A stretch of 64,000 bases of DNA from Gremmenia infestans (Eukaryota; Ascomycota; Leotiomycetes; Helotiales; Hamatocanthoscyphaceae), in contig JAFEVB010000006.1 in NCBI GenBank assembly GCA_032629725.1, forward strand, positions 620,001 to 684,000, read 5' to 3'. The translations under genes and the position numbers were made by a program. Numbering within the stretch: the first letter of the stretch is position 1; each line of letters starts with the position of its first letter. Below the pieces are notes generated by a model. It was not told the origin of the DNA, ran no database searches, and saw only the letters and a program-made list of their open reading frames with translations. Below are positions 45,267-56,141 of this stretch, one piece after another.

Positions 45267-45932
45267 ATGGCAGCACAAGAATACTACAACAGTTTCCCTC
45301 AAGAACATCCCCCGCCTCAATATCAACAACACCCACCAGCGCCACCACAAAACCCGCCCCAGCAGCCCCCACGACCACAGTACAACGCTGCAGACTACAA
45401 GCCAGCATCCTACACATATCCCCAACCATACAACCAGCGTCCCGTCTCCCAACCTCCCGCTCAATACTACCCCCCACAGCAACAGCAACAGCAACAGCAG
45501 CAGACAATGGCTTACCAACAAGCGCCCTCCTCTCAAGTCCAAAACTCCCACTCCCAACCACCACATTCCCAGCCTCTCCACACCGTCCGATCATACTCCG
45601 AGCCTCCGCAAAGTCAACACCACAGTCATAACCACCACCATCATCGTCACCACAACCACTCGAGATCACCATCGCCGCATCGCAGGCCGAGGGATCACTC
45701 CAGCCGGAATACGTTCCTGGGCGCTTTTGGTGGCGGTGCGATTGGCGATGCGATATTCCCCGGCTTGGGGACGCTGGGTGGTGCGTTGCTAGGTGGGTAT
45801 GGGGGGCATGAGGTTAATAAGGGGAGTAGGAATTCCAGTCGTAGTGGGAGTGGGAGGCCGCGGAGTGCGAGGAAGAGGGATACGTATGATGAGGAGTATG
45901 AGGAGGGGCGAAGGCGGAGGGGTGAGATTTAA
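45267..45932 (+). CDS. Gln/Pro/His-rich protein with a C-terminal glycine zipper
   Basis: Single-exon 221-aa protein. Residues 1-100 are rich in Pro, Gln and Tyr (PPPQYQQHPPAPPQNPP) and include a run of nine Gln. A His/Ser-rich stretch follows (HHSHNHHHHRHHNHSRSP). Then comes one short conserved part, TFLGAFGGGAIGDAIFPGLG and GTLGGALLGGYGGHE, a glycine-zipper (2TM-type) pattern that could form a membrane hairpin. The tail is basic (RSARKRDTYDEEYEEGRRRR). Such Q-rich glycine-zipper proteins are common in filamentous ascomycetes and uncharacterised. A membrane or lipid-associated stress role is a guess. Confidence 0.7.
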   Translation: MAAQEYYNSFPQEHPPPQYQQHPPAPPQNPPQQPPRPQYNAADYKPASYTYPQPYNQRPVSQPPAQYYPPQQQQQQQQQTMAYQQAPSSQVQNSHSQPPHSQPLHTVRSYSEPPQSQHHSHNHHHHRHHNHSRSPSPHRRPRDHSSRNTFLGAFGGGAIGDAIFPGLGTLGGALLGGYGGHEVNKGSRNSSRSGSGRPRSARKRDTYDEEYEEGRRRRGEI

Positions 45933-47619
45933 TTAACGTAAAGTGGGTTTGTGATGGTGATCATTGCACAGCTTGGTCGGGTTTGGAATGCAGGAAGATT
46001 AATTGCGGATGTATTTATATTGTATAAGTAATTTACTTAAGAGTAGTGAGGGGTTGTCGCTGGTAGACTTAGCCCTCTACTATTATATCTCCTTTCAGCG
46101 CTGCTACGACGGCCAGGATGTGGCCCAAATGGGTTTCACTTGTATTCAGCACGGGAAAATGTCACGCCTTTTGATTAATATTAGATATGTTCCAGCGTTC
46201 ACACATTATGTTCTCTCTATCTATAGTTTATATTCATCTTTCCTCGCTTTGAAATTTTAATGCATAAACATTTTTGCTTATTACCTATTAGGTGCCTCAG
46301 CTACATCTACGATTCTCATCGAAATTGGAGGAACTGTAGTCACAATGACATATGGTAGATCACGTTTTAAAACCGTTACTGGATGCGCGGAGCCATAGCC
46401 GTGTTATCTACCAGTTTCACGGGCTCTTGCGCCTCTTACTTCTGCTCTCATTAAAAAAAGGATTTCCTGTCCATCTCACCTACCCCTATGAACCTCGTGG
46501 TATCTGTTTCGCAGCGTTTAAAACATGTCTTTCCTAGTGTCGGACTCAAAAGGGGAGAAAGTTTCTTCTCTTCTATCTCTTCTAGCGGGTCAGAAGATTA
46601 CCGCCGCAAACGTCGATTTGGTGGGCTATAGCTGGTTGGGACCTTGGGCTCACTGAGGAAGAAACTCAATACTAACGTTACCAATAACTGCGCGCTTTTT
46701 TCTCAGGAAGTCTGAGAACGATTGCTGGTTATAAGCTAAGCTCGCTTAGCTTGCTCTTGTTTAAAACATATCTAGAGGATGTCTGACTCTGGTACTTTCT
46801 TCCTTCTTCCCATTGCCTCTTCTTTCGTGTTAGCTGAACTTTTGAAGTAGAAAGTTCGACAACGATGTTCTCTCTGGATTGGTCACTCAGATAGTTGAAC
46901 CACGTGGTGTCCTTTCTGGAAGACGCAAGCCACATATTCTTAGTGGTAAGTGTCGCTTCTCAAGCCATGCTAAATTCGAGAAGCACTTTACACGATCTTC
47001 TAGATCCTTGGAAAATACTTATTCTCTTCCTTGTACTATTAGTACACCAGCCCAGCAATGTTTGCAGATATTATTAAATTAACAGGACTTTTGTTAATTC
47101 AAAGTACGGTAAGTTAGCAGGAAAATCTTGCTAATTATAATAGTTTTTCCAAATCGAGCACCCAAACTGGTGTGCTAGCGTATGTCTTTTTAGATCTGGT
47201 GCATTGAAAGTATACTAATATTATTAGCTCAGGTGTACGGTTCCATACTCCTAAAGATAGGACCCAAGGCTGCAGATCACGTGGTTCTCCTCGTCGACAC
47301 AATCCAGGGGATGGGTCCCAGTTTAGCTTCCGTATCTAGGGCAGCAAATTCTATAACCCACAGAACATTTTTCCATTTCCAATTCTTTCCCTGGATATTT
47401 TATAAAGGATAACGGACTTTTACTTAACTCTTTACTTTGGTTATCTTCATCTGAGTTTCACGTGGAGTATATCTGAAGGATTGGATTATATTTGCCAACG
47501 ACTAGCTGAACAAGTATATCCCAAGAACGCATAACTCGACGAAAAATCCACTTCTTAATCACCATCGCATTATACATTTCTATCAAATTCGACGAGAAGT
47601 CGACTCAGTTTCCTCAAGC
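45933..47619. other. Intergenic region upstream of an outlying 2EXR gene
   Basis: About 1.7 kb, AT-rich with no convincing gene. It has CACGTG cores at about 46902, 47278 and 47460; the second lies within GATCACGTG at 47275-47283, the reverse complement of the element seen before other 2EXR copies. Confidence 0.35.
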
Positions 47620-48520
47620 ATGTCGGTATGAAAACCCTACCTATATGATTTATATCACTATTAACATTATCTAGAACAACATTTTAAAGACAATATTGCC
47701 AAAGAGAACACCCCGCTCAACATCGGCCTTGACCAATGCCACCCCCGTCAAACCAGCCTCGATGCAAAGTCCCCGATTCGCAACACTTGCAGACCTACCC
47801 GAGAGTGTCCTACTTCTCATCGCCTCCTACAACCCCCGCACCATCACCATCTCGCACGACCCTCGCCTCGCGTCCGAATTCAAAATATACTCAGAGGCCC
47901 GCACCATGCCCCCCCTACTACAGCTCAACCGCGCACTCCGCACCAAGGCCCAGAAAATCTACCGCCTGAGCTTCAGCGCCCTCCTCAACAAGCGCCCCCT
48001 CTACTTCAATTTCTCCTGCGACACCATCCTCATATCGAGCATCGAGGCCTTTGCCCAATTCCTCGTGCCCATCGGCTACACCACCGGCAGCGAACAGGAG
48101 CTCGCCAGAGAGCGCCACTACCTGGACCTGGAACTGCGCTATCTGGCCTTCGACACCCCGCTGTACTATCTGTGCATGCAGACTCTGTCTCGCTTCCGCA
48201 CTATGCGGGAGGTAGTCTATGTGGAGTGGCCGGAAGTGGGTGTCAAGACGCGCGCTAAGAGGAAGGCGCCGCAGGAGGGGAGCGAGCTCCTAGGCGCGAC
48301 GATGGAGTTGTGGGAGAGGGCCGCGGAGCTGAGGAAGCAGGTTGGTTTTAAGCGGCCGGAAATGGTGCAGTATTGTAAGGAGCAGTTTGAGGCAATGTTT
48401 TGTATGGATAGGGAGGTCGATAGTGAGTATGCTCTCTGGCTTCAGGGGAAGGTTCAGACTGGACAGGGTCAGATTAAAAAAAGTAAGGATAGGAAGGGGG
48501 CAGTGGTTTCGAAATTGTAG
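47620..48520 (+). CDS. 2EXR-like protein with a 6-base first exon
   Basis: The long frame lacks an ATG at its start. Splicing Met-Ser (47620-47625) across a 49 bp intron to 47675 gives a clean 283-aa protein. Block one is FATLADLPESVLLLIASYNP, which keeps the pattern but not ExR. Block two is PPLLQLNRALRTKAQKIYRL, followed by the well-kept strand RPLYFNFSCDTILI. The C-terminus is Lys-rich (KKSKDRKGAV). It is therefore a divergent family member. GC-rich codons in a surrounding AT-rich region argue for selection on the coding sequence. Function unknown. It lies about 18 kb from the main array and points toward another copy on the opposite strand. Confidence 0.72.
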
Positions 48521-49621
48521 ATTTAGATGGGGATAGAAGGAAGGATGGGGGAGTTTTTGAATATGAACTTTGGTGGGGAGGGAGATGGACGGGTCACGCT
48601 CTTAGATTGAAATTCGTCTGTAAATCCTATATTATTATTATTACTAAAGTCCTTTAGCAGAGTCCTTAACAATTTCCATTACTATCCAAGCTAAAGTCAT
48701 CTATTTATAGAGGTTCTTTTAACCGCATTAGAATTATCCTCACCCTTAAATAATCTGTTCATTTCCACTAGAAACTCTCGCTTATATAATATATAAGATT
48801 CCTAAGTTAACTTCTATAGTGTTTTACAGCCTTGCTCCTAGAAGGACTGCTATTAGCATATTCACTACTAGGCTCTTTAATATGCTTCTATATATTAGAT
48901 CTAGAAAGTGGCACTTGCTTTACGCTTATTAACTTCAATATCCCTACTACCTAGCATATTATATATCTATGCCGCTTTTTTCCTATCTACTAGAACGCTT
49001 CTCCTTTTTGTTAAGACAGCTGTAAAATACCATAGGAGATACTAAGTATAACCTTGCACTATGTTGTATTAACATACAAAATAGAATATCTTCTATAAAT
49101 TTATTCCTTCTTGAAGCATAACCTAACCCTAGAGCTGTAGAGCTTCTCCGGCAGCTACTAATACTAATAGCGACGTAGCTGCAAGATAAATAAGCAAGAT
49201 CTAGGAACATGTCCGCTACTTATTTAAGAAGTTGCCGCTCCGAGACCTTTACTTGCTATTATTATCAGGAATTTTAATTGCCTAGGATACCATACTGAAA
49301 CTATGGCTACTTAGTGATCCAGAGGTAGGTTTACTTTACTAAGATGTATGTAATTTAGAAGTGAAAAAATGTATGGTTTTAAAGGAATAATGCTAAGAAA
49401 TATAAGTAGACGAAGGGATGTTCACCTGAGAGAACACTAGTATGCATAGCCAGGTTATAGTACTTATATGGAATCATGATTTAAGTTATAATTAGAAAAG
49501 ACATTTTGTTTATTCTGTTAAAAATACTTCATAGCATACCATACGCCCAACCCCGCGCCAAGGACTTACTCTTATGCTACTTTAATTCTCAACCTCACTC
49601 TATCTCTTCAATCTGTAACTG
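48521..49621. other. AT-rich, TA-rich intergenic block
   Basis: About 1.1 kb between two convergent 2EXR genes. Base composition changes sharply at the gene ends. Abundant TA dinucleotides and lack of any frame suggest old, RIP-worn repeat DNA, but no element ends were identified. Confidence 0.35.
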
Positions 49622-50248
49622 TTACACATCAAGCACTTCCCTTGCTTCCGGGCCTCCCTTCTCAACAAAAAACGCACACAACTCCCGCAGCGACTCATCA
49701 TATTCCCGGTCCAGGAAAAGCGGACAGCACAAAAGCTTCTTCAAGCCCACCAGACGTGCAAGCGCCCCGATATTTACATTCTCCACATCCAGCAAGCCGA
49801 TATTCTGCACATTCGCTCTAACACTCCTCAAACTCTCCATATATTCCTGGAATTTAGCGAACCCGCTAAATCCAGCGCTAAACGGCCATGTATACCCGTA
49901 GAATGTCTCAAAGGCCCCGCTGTCCCGGAACTGCAGCGTGTCGCGTCGGACGTCAAAGTATATCCCGCGCCCATCGCCATCCATGTGCATGCCGAAGCTC
50001 AGCTTGTAGCGCTTCTGCGCCACTTGCCGCGCCTCGGCATTCGTGTGCAGGGCTGTGGGGACGGTGTAGCGCTCGGGGATGGTGGAGTACGGATGGTTGA
50101 AGGTATGGTCGGGGCTGTGACGGCTTGAGGGTACAGAGACGCGCTGCAGGGTGATGGTTTGCGCGGGTAGAGTGTGTTCCCAGATCATGAGGCGGAGTTC
50201 GGTGGGTAGGTCCTTGAATTGGGTTGGGGGCGCGCGGGAGGTGGCCAT
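49622..50248 (-). CDS. 2EXR-family protein, compact canonical copy
   Basis: Single-exon 208-aa protein. Block one sits near the N-terminus: FKDLPTELRLMIWEHTLPAQ with perfect ELR. Block two is TALHTNAEARQVAQKRYKL with EAR, followed by GIYFDVRRDTLQFRD. Then comes FSGFAKFQEYMESLRSVRAN and a short C-terminal part predicted helical. No membrane segment or signal. It is shorter than the array copies and close to the minimal domain. GC-rich coding sequence lies in AT-rich DNA on both sides. Function unknown. Confidence 0.82.
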   Translation of the reverse strand: MATSRAPPTQFKDLPTELRLMIWEHTLPAQTITLQRVSVPSSRHSPDHTFNHPYSTIPERYTVPTALHTNAEARQVAQKRYKLSFGMHMDGDGRGIYFDVRRDTLQFRDSGAFETFYGYTWPFSAGFSGFAKFQEYMESLRSVRANVQNIGLLDVENVNIGALARLVGLKKLLCCPLFLDREYDESLRELCAFFVEKGGPEAREVLDV

Positions 50249-51469
50249 GTTGGGGTTGGTGGAGGTGGTAAGTGGTGATGGCGAAAACGGCGAGGTATAC
50301 GTACCTTTTTTTACTGGATAAGATGGTGTCTGCTATTAAGTTGTTCTGGGAGGACAAAGAGATACTAAGCTCGGTTCTTTTTCCTTTTTTTCTTCTGTTC
50401 TCTAACAACTAAGAAATGTTTAGTGTTTGTTCTCCCTCTGATATTTGGGAGAGATATTTAATAAGTTGATTTCTATCTCATAGAGCATATCTCACCCCAG
50501 GTTTTCGGTGTGCTTAGAGCACTGATTCTTAGGTTATGCTGTAGCGTTTTCAAACTCCTATCTTTCCAAGCTTATGCCTCTTAAATCGGAAAGCATATCT
50601 AGGCTAGCTAGAAAGATTAGATAGAAAGCGGCTTCTAATTATATAGGAAACAATGAAATGGAATTGTTAGAATATAACGTCGTGTATATATGACTGTATT
50701 ATATACTATGTAGGAGGTTACGTATCAACAACGCTAGAGATGACGGCTTTATTTATATGTTTGCTAACCAAACTAATACTCAAGTCCAACATCTAGCATA
50801 CAGAAGATTACCCCGCATATGAATGTAAGAAGTGTTAAGGATAATATATATTTATATAGGAAAAAGAGATGCTCTGAATTCATATAGAGAGAGGTAGTCG
50901 TAGGGATAGCCTTAATAATATAGAACCTGTGAATGGCGGAAGGTTATAGCATATGCATAATATATAATGCAGCAGCATGTCACTAGCCTCTGAGAGGGGG
51001 CTATATAGGAGAGGTTGTTTAAATAGAGTAAAAGTAAAGAAAAAAGCGATCAATCTTAGAGAAATCCCTAAAAGTCTTTTATTCTCCTTTTTATATAAGT
51101 ATTAGTAAGTCGATCTTTGAAAACCAAGTTCCTTGAAAATTTTAAGGCTTTTAAATAGTGGTCTAGAAAATTCTTAGTATTGGAATCCTATACCGACCAA
51201 CCTATACGAATCGTGCTGGCTTTCTATAGGTGGTAGGTACGATTTATGCAGCCAAGGATCAAATCGGGCTACTACGGGGTAGTGCTTATAAATCATGCGA
51301 TAAAACAACTGGACAGTCAGCTTGATAACTATCACCGTCTCGTGCCATTTTTGAAAATTTTCCCGATCCCTATTATCAATTAACTTTCAAGCTTAAACGC
51401 AATCGTCTCCCTTCCAAGCTTCTTCCCACAAGTCGAATTTCCAGCTCCAAATCTTCCAGCCAAAAAGAA
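50249..51469. other. AT-rich intergenic block with a dispersed repeat copy
   Basis: About 1.2 kb of TA-rich sequence. A roughly 100 bp segment (50542-50641) resembles 55651-55750, sharing AAAGCATA, CTAGG and GCTTCTAATTA. No gene is seen. Confidence 0.4.
50542..50641 (+). repeat. Dispersed repeat, copy 1
   Basis: Aligned by eye to 55651-55750: TTCCAAG, then TCGGAAAGCATATCTAGG against TTAGAAAGCATAGCTAGG, ending in GCTTCTAATTA in both. Family and full ends unknown. Confidence 0.5.
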
Positions 51470-52258
51470 ATGGCAACAATTACCCCCCTCACACACGCCC
51501 CCCAACTCTCGCTCGCAAAAGCAACACTTGATGATATCCCCGAGATCACAGCACTCTGGTATACCTGTTTCTCCTCCCCCCTCTTTGACAAGCTGTTCCC
51601 GCCCACGCCCGCCGTGTACGAGTGGTGGAACGCAGCCAACAGCGACGATCTGCTGCACAAGCCGTCGCAGGTCTACCTGAAGGTCTCGGACGTTTCGACG
51701 GAGGGCAAGGGTAGGATTGTAGGGTATGCGAAGTGGGGGTTTTGGGAGGGCGGAGAGGAAAGGATGTTGGAGGATCGAATGCCGGCGTGGGCGGGGGAGA
51801 GTGATGGGGTTTTATGCGATAAGTTTTTTGGGGCGCTGGCGGAAGAGAGGAGGAGGAATTTGGGGAGTCCGCCGAGGGGGCATGTTTGTGAGTAATTGAA
51901 GCTTCATTTATTTCTGGGATATTCTGCTGTTATCGATGAATGGATGGGTGGGGACAAGATACCGATTTATACTCAGGATCTGGTTATACTTCCATGGACT
52001 GACTGATGGAACATAGATCTCGATATGCTCTGTACGCTTCCAGAATACAGGAAACTGGGTGTTGCCCGTTTGCTGATCGAATGGGGATGCGAAAGAGCAG
52101 ATGCGCAGGGAAAGGAAGCGTATGTAGATGCGTCGGATGCTGGAAAGCCGGTTTACATGAGGTTTGGATTTGAGCAGCAGAAACCTTTAGTGCTCGAGCT
52201 TGATGGGCAGTCGATTACCTGTACTAGTTTCCTCCGACCGGTGAAGAAACAATTGTGA
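51470..52258 (+). CDS. GNAT-family N-acetyltransferase
   Basis: Acetyl-CoA-dependent acetyltransferase of unknown substrate. Exons 51470-51887 and 52017-52258 (intron 129 bp, GTGAGT donor, phase 1) give 219 aa. The N-terminal half has the usual start LAKATLDDIPEITALWYTCF and the strand GRIVGYAKWGFWEGG. The splice joins HVYLDMLCTLPEYRKLGVA, so motif A (R-K-L-G-V-A-R-L-L) lies across the junction. Then come LIEWGCERADAQGKEAYVDA and PVYMRFGFEQQ, typical of the fold's C-terminal strands. It is like many small fungal GNATs of secondary or detoxifying type. Intact. Confidence 0.87.
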
Positions 52259-52296
52259 TGGGTTTTAATATGACGGGGTGAAAGAAGGTGAAGGAA

Positions 52297-52343
52297 GGGG
52301 CGGGGCGGGGTGGGGTGGGGTGGGGTGAAGTGGGGTGGCGGGG
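52297..52343 (+). repeat. G-rich pentamer repeat (GGGGT/GGGGC)
   Basis: About nine pentamer-like units with G4 runs on the plus strand. Four or more G4 runs in 47 bp make a G-quadruplex possible. Confidence 0.85.
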
Positions 52344-52543
52344 TACAGTGAGGAATTGGGTCTGTACAGGGGTATGGATTGACTAGGCTTGAATGGGATG
52401 ATGATATAACCTGCCTTGAACTGACAATACGGAAACGGAGTACTCTATGGGAAGTAGTACGGTACAGTACAGTACAGTACAGTAAGCTTATCTTATCTTA
52501 TCATATACAGTACTCATCTTGTATCTTATCTGACAAAATATTA

Positions 52544-52593
52544 CTACAGTATAGTTCCTACAGTATAGTTCCTACAGTATAATTCCTACAGTA
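52544..52593 (+). repeat. 14 bp tandem repeat, 3.5 units
   Basis: CTACAGTATAGTTC in three full units (the third with one A for G) and a partial fourth. It lies 60 bp after a TACAG array (52463-52484), from which it may have grown. Confidence 0.85.
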
Positions 52594-53121
52594 AGTACAA
52601 ACTAATGCTACGTCATACGTAAAAGGTACAAAGGATGACTGATAAGCTCCCCTTGTCAAGATTGTCATATTTTACATATTATCTTTGCTATCTTTCCCTA
52701 CTGTACTGTACCCCTGCCGTTCAGTACCCCAAGCCTACCGTCGCACAAGATCCGTGCGACACCAACCTTGCCATTCCGCGATTTGATTGGTAGATCCAAT
52801 GACTCCGACGTGACGCCAAGGATGCTAGTGCTAGTCTAGCAGACCGCCCGCTTACTGTCATTTAAAATTAAACACGACTACGAACATCTTATCTGGGAAG
52901 AGAGCTAAAACACCTTCCTTTGTCTATCTGTCTGCCTCTCTTGAATATGTTCATCCTCCTCAACTCCATCCCATCGTGTCTGTCAAGAGGTGAGGTCCCC
53001 GTCACTACGACGCCAGCCGACGCCACTTGAAAGCGAAAGTGAAAGTGAAAGTGATATTGGGACTTCACTTCATAATACAACTCCATCTTGCTTGTCATCA
53101 TCTCACCTTATCTTTGGATCC

Positions 53122-54619
53122 ATGCCTAAACCAAGTCATGTCCATGTCCCCTCAGAACTATTTTCATTTGGCTTCTTACGACTCGCCTTCGTCTTCGTCA
53201 CTCCATCAACAGTCTCCATTACAGCTACGCTTTCCTCTCTTATCCTCCTAGCTATTGCTGGCCTTCGCCTCGTATTGTCGGCACCCATACCAGGTCATTA
53301 TATCAACTACGATAACAATAGCAAGAATGGCCACGTGGAGCAGCCCTTTCAGGTGCAGGTTGGCCTTCGCCCCTACTACCTGGTTGACAACATGGACGAT
53401 GGACCGTTGAAGGAAAAACTACAGTCTTGTTCTGAAAAGACGTCCAAGGTCAGCAAGTTTGTCGTGGGACACCGCGGTGCCCCTCTTCAGTTTCCTGAAC
53501 ATACAAGGGAATCTTATATGGCTGCTGCGCGTGAAGGTGCTGGGGCCATTGAATGCGATGTAACCTTTACATCGGACAAGAAGCTTGTTTGTCGACATGA
53601 TCAGTTAGTGAAGCATTTTAGTTTCTCGGCAGATTTACTTCATTACATACATTCATTTCTTTACATCCGATAAGCACGGATACCTTTTTCTCTACTCTAT
53701 TTTCTGCTGAGATCCAATGCTGATATCCTCCAGATGCGACTTACACTACACTACCAACATTCTAGCCACCGACCTCGCTGCCAAATGTACCAAAGGCTTC
53801 ACCCCTTATGATGCAGCAACGGGAGCCGATGCCACGGCCAATTGCTGTGCCAGCGACATCACTCTGGCTGAATTCAAAACGCTATGCGGCAAGATGGATG
53901 GCTTCAACCCCAACGCCAGCACCGTCGAGGAATTCATGGCCGGCACGGCAAGGTTCCGCACCGACCTATACTCGACCTGCGGCACACTCCTCACACACGT
54001 CGAGAGCATCCAACTAATCGACAGCTATGGTCGTGACTTCACGCCAGAAGCCAAGCACACCGAAGTGCAGATGCCGTTCAACGGGTACACGCAAGAACAG
54101 TATCTCCAAGACATCATCGACGACTACAAGAATCTCGGCATCGACCCTGCGCGCGTATGGCCGCAGTCGTTCGTGCCAGACGACGTATTCTGGTGGATTA
54201 AAAACGAGCCCGAGTTCGGCAAGCAGGCCGTCTATCTCGACGAGCGGATGGAGACGCTCGAAGGCTACAAGATGGCCACGGCCAGCTTACCAGCGCTCGC
54301 GCAGGCGGGCGTCAAGATTGTAGGACCTGCTCTATTTGCGCTGACGAAGCTGGATACCGATCGGAAGATTGTGCCGTCCGAGTATGCGATCGAGGCTCGG
54401 AAGGCGGGGTTGGAGATCCTGCCGTGGAGTTTTGAAAGGTCGGGGTGGTTGAATCAAGGAGGCGAGTACTTTTACCAGTATATCGCGCCTGTTATTCGGA
54501 AGGATGGGGATATGTATACGGTGCTGGATGTTTTGGTGAACGATGTGGGGGTCTTTAAAATGTACTCGGATTCGCCGGCGACGGTGGTTTATTATGCCAA
54601 TTGTATGGGGTTGCCTTGA
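53122..54619 (+). CDS. Glycerophosphodiester phosphodiesterase-family protein, membrane anchored
   Basis: GDPD-type phosphodiesterase (hydrolyses glycerophosphodiesters to glycerol-3-phosphate and alcohol). Exons 53122-53603 and 53734-54619 (intron 130 bp, phase 2) give 455 aa. A hydrophobic segment at residues 32-53 (SITATLSSLILLAIAGLRLV) looks like a signal anchor, so the catalytic part is probably outside the cell or in the secretory pathway. Catalytic motifs: VVGHRGAP (His117, Arg118), PEHT (Glu126), AIECDVTFT (Glu144, Asp146) and CRHDQ (His159) rebuilt at the splice. A Cys-containing insertion (CTKGFTPYDAATGADATANC) follows, as in secreted fungal members. The C-terminus keeps barrel strands and ends at MYSDSPATVVYYANC. 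An upstream GTG-opened extension is not used. Confidence 0.87.
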
Positions 54620-55650
54620 GCTGGGTCCATAGCTCGTGGCGTTACTTATAGAAGATAGACTTTCACAAGGTTCATTTCAATACTGTTTCAAATTCCAGAA
54701 TATCTGTATCATCGATCGGGTACTGTATAAATTGCCATCGTGTCTAAGCTATTTCCTACCCAGCTAACATTTATCATTCTAGTACTAGGCATATACGTAT
54801 ATGTATATCCAAAGAGACGCCAATATCCAATATCCAATATCAGATCCTTCCTTCCATCCATCTAAACACACCTCCACTCCACTCCACCCCTCATTTGTAC
54901 CCGAAGCCCTAGTACTAGCATTTATTCATTCATTGTACAGCCCAAGTAATAGGTCTGACCTAGAAGTAAGGCTAGCTATACTACTTCGTATCAACGAGCA
55001 CTCTAGACAGGTACTTCGGCATGCTCGGTAGAGAATTGATACACAAGGTACGTACACTCTGAAAGGTTATACGCATGCACATACGCTAGAGTACCTAGGC
55101 TAGGTAGATGTCTTCAAGCCATCGCCGCGCGCAGAACCCACGTGATAACGAGAGCGTACAGTACTGTATATGCAAAACTTGCCTTAGCTTGCTCTACGGA
55201 GTAGGGTAGGTACAGCTCTAGCCCGCACTGCACTGCATGATCTATAACCTTTCCCCTGCTCCTCTAGCTTGTCTAGCCTTTTAGCCAACGCTGCGTGTAG
55301 AAGCGACGTCGACGTAGACTTATTAGCGTTCGTCACACTTATCAGTGCCGGTCCGTTTGTCAGGTGCTTTGTATCATACTGTACGAGTAAGCATAGGCTG
55401 GAGTTTTATCGAGGGACATGGATTTACCTGTGCCAGCGATTATCTCTAGCTTCCTTGTAGGTAATATGTATACGACGCTATTAGAGCCCGCCCCTCGGGA
55501 AAGCGTCCTTGAGTAGAGGGCATAGCTTGGAATGCGGGACTACCGGTAGGCAGAAGCAGAAGCTGTACATATAGAGTAGATTAACTAGGGATTGTGCAGA
55601 TGAACGGGATGTGATGCAAGGAATAGAACGCTCCTTTTAAAGACCAACCC

Positions 55651-55750
55651 AGCGTTTCAGATCTCCTATAGTTTCCTTCCAAGGTTCTGCTTCTCGGGTT
55701 AGAAAGCATAGCTAGGAAGATTGCAGTGCATAGAAAGATGCTTCTAATTA
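55651..55750 (+). repeat. Dispersed repeat, copy 2
   Basis: Partner of 50542-50641, same orientation. Both copies are followed by AT-rich DNA, suggesting worn fragments of one repeat family. Confidence 0.5.
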
Positions 55751-56108
55751 GCGACCCTAAAAAAGCATAAAATTTACGTCTGGAAAGCGGGATAGAAATG
55801 CTGGTTAGGAGTGGAAAGATTGAGTGTAGAGCATAGGTAGTAATGCCCGATAATCTCACTAAAATCTGCAATAATCGCGTCGCAAAATAGACTGACTAAT
55901 TCAGCTACTAAGATCTTACATATTAAACCCTAAACTATAGGCATCTTACCTATGGAAAGCTGCAATGTATATATATATACCTCTGCTTAGCCCTATAAAT
56001 ATTCAAGGGCACCTTAGCACCCTCCATCACAATAGAGCCTGGAAGGATTGGAAAGCAGAATTGAGGATATACTAGGAGATATTAGAATGCAAGGTTTTCT
56101 ACTCTCCT

Positions 56109-56141
56109 ACTCCCATCCCGCCAGCTAGGCGGGATGGGAGT
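56109..56141. repeat. Perfect hairpin, 14 bp stem and 5-base loop
   Basis: CTCCCATCCCGCC and its exact complement GGCGGGATGGGAG flank AGCTA, plus one outer A-T pair. The GC-rich stem stands out from its AT-rich surroundings. Confidence 0.9.

Larger units (their letters stand above)
52259..53121. other. Intergenic region rich in short tandem repeats
   Basis: About 0.86 kb. It holds three different tandem repeats in 300 bp: G4T-like (52297-52343), TACAG x4 (52463-52484) and a 14 bp unit (52544-52593). The last part is a leader for the next gene with a GAAAGT repeat at about 53031-53052. Confidence 0.45.

Noticed and set aside
48521..49621. Possible LTR or LINE element in the AT-rich spacer
   Set aside because: No long terminal repeats, reverse-transcriptase motifs or target duplications could be seen.
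52990..53121. Upstream extension of the GDPD frame
   Set aside because: Opens at GTG and includes a simple GAAAGT repeat; the ATG at 53122 is followed closely by the signal anchor.
17000..55150. General enrichment of CACGTG across the window
   Set aside because: About 20 occurrences against roughly 15 expected is unremarkable; only the longer CACGTGATC stands out.
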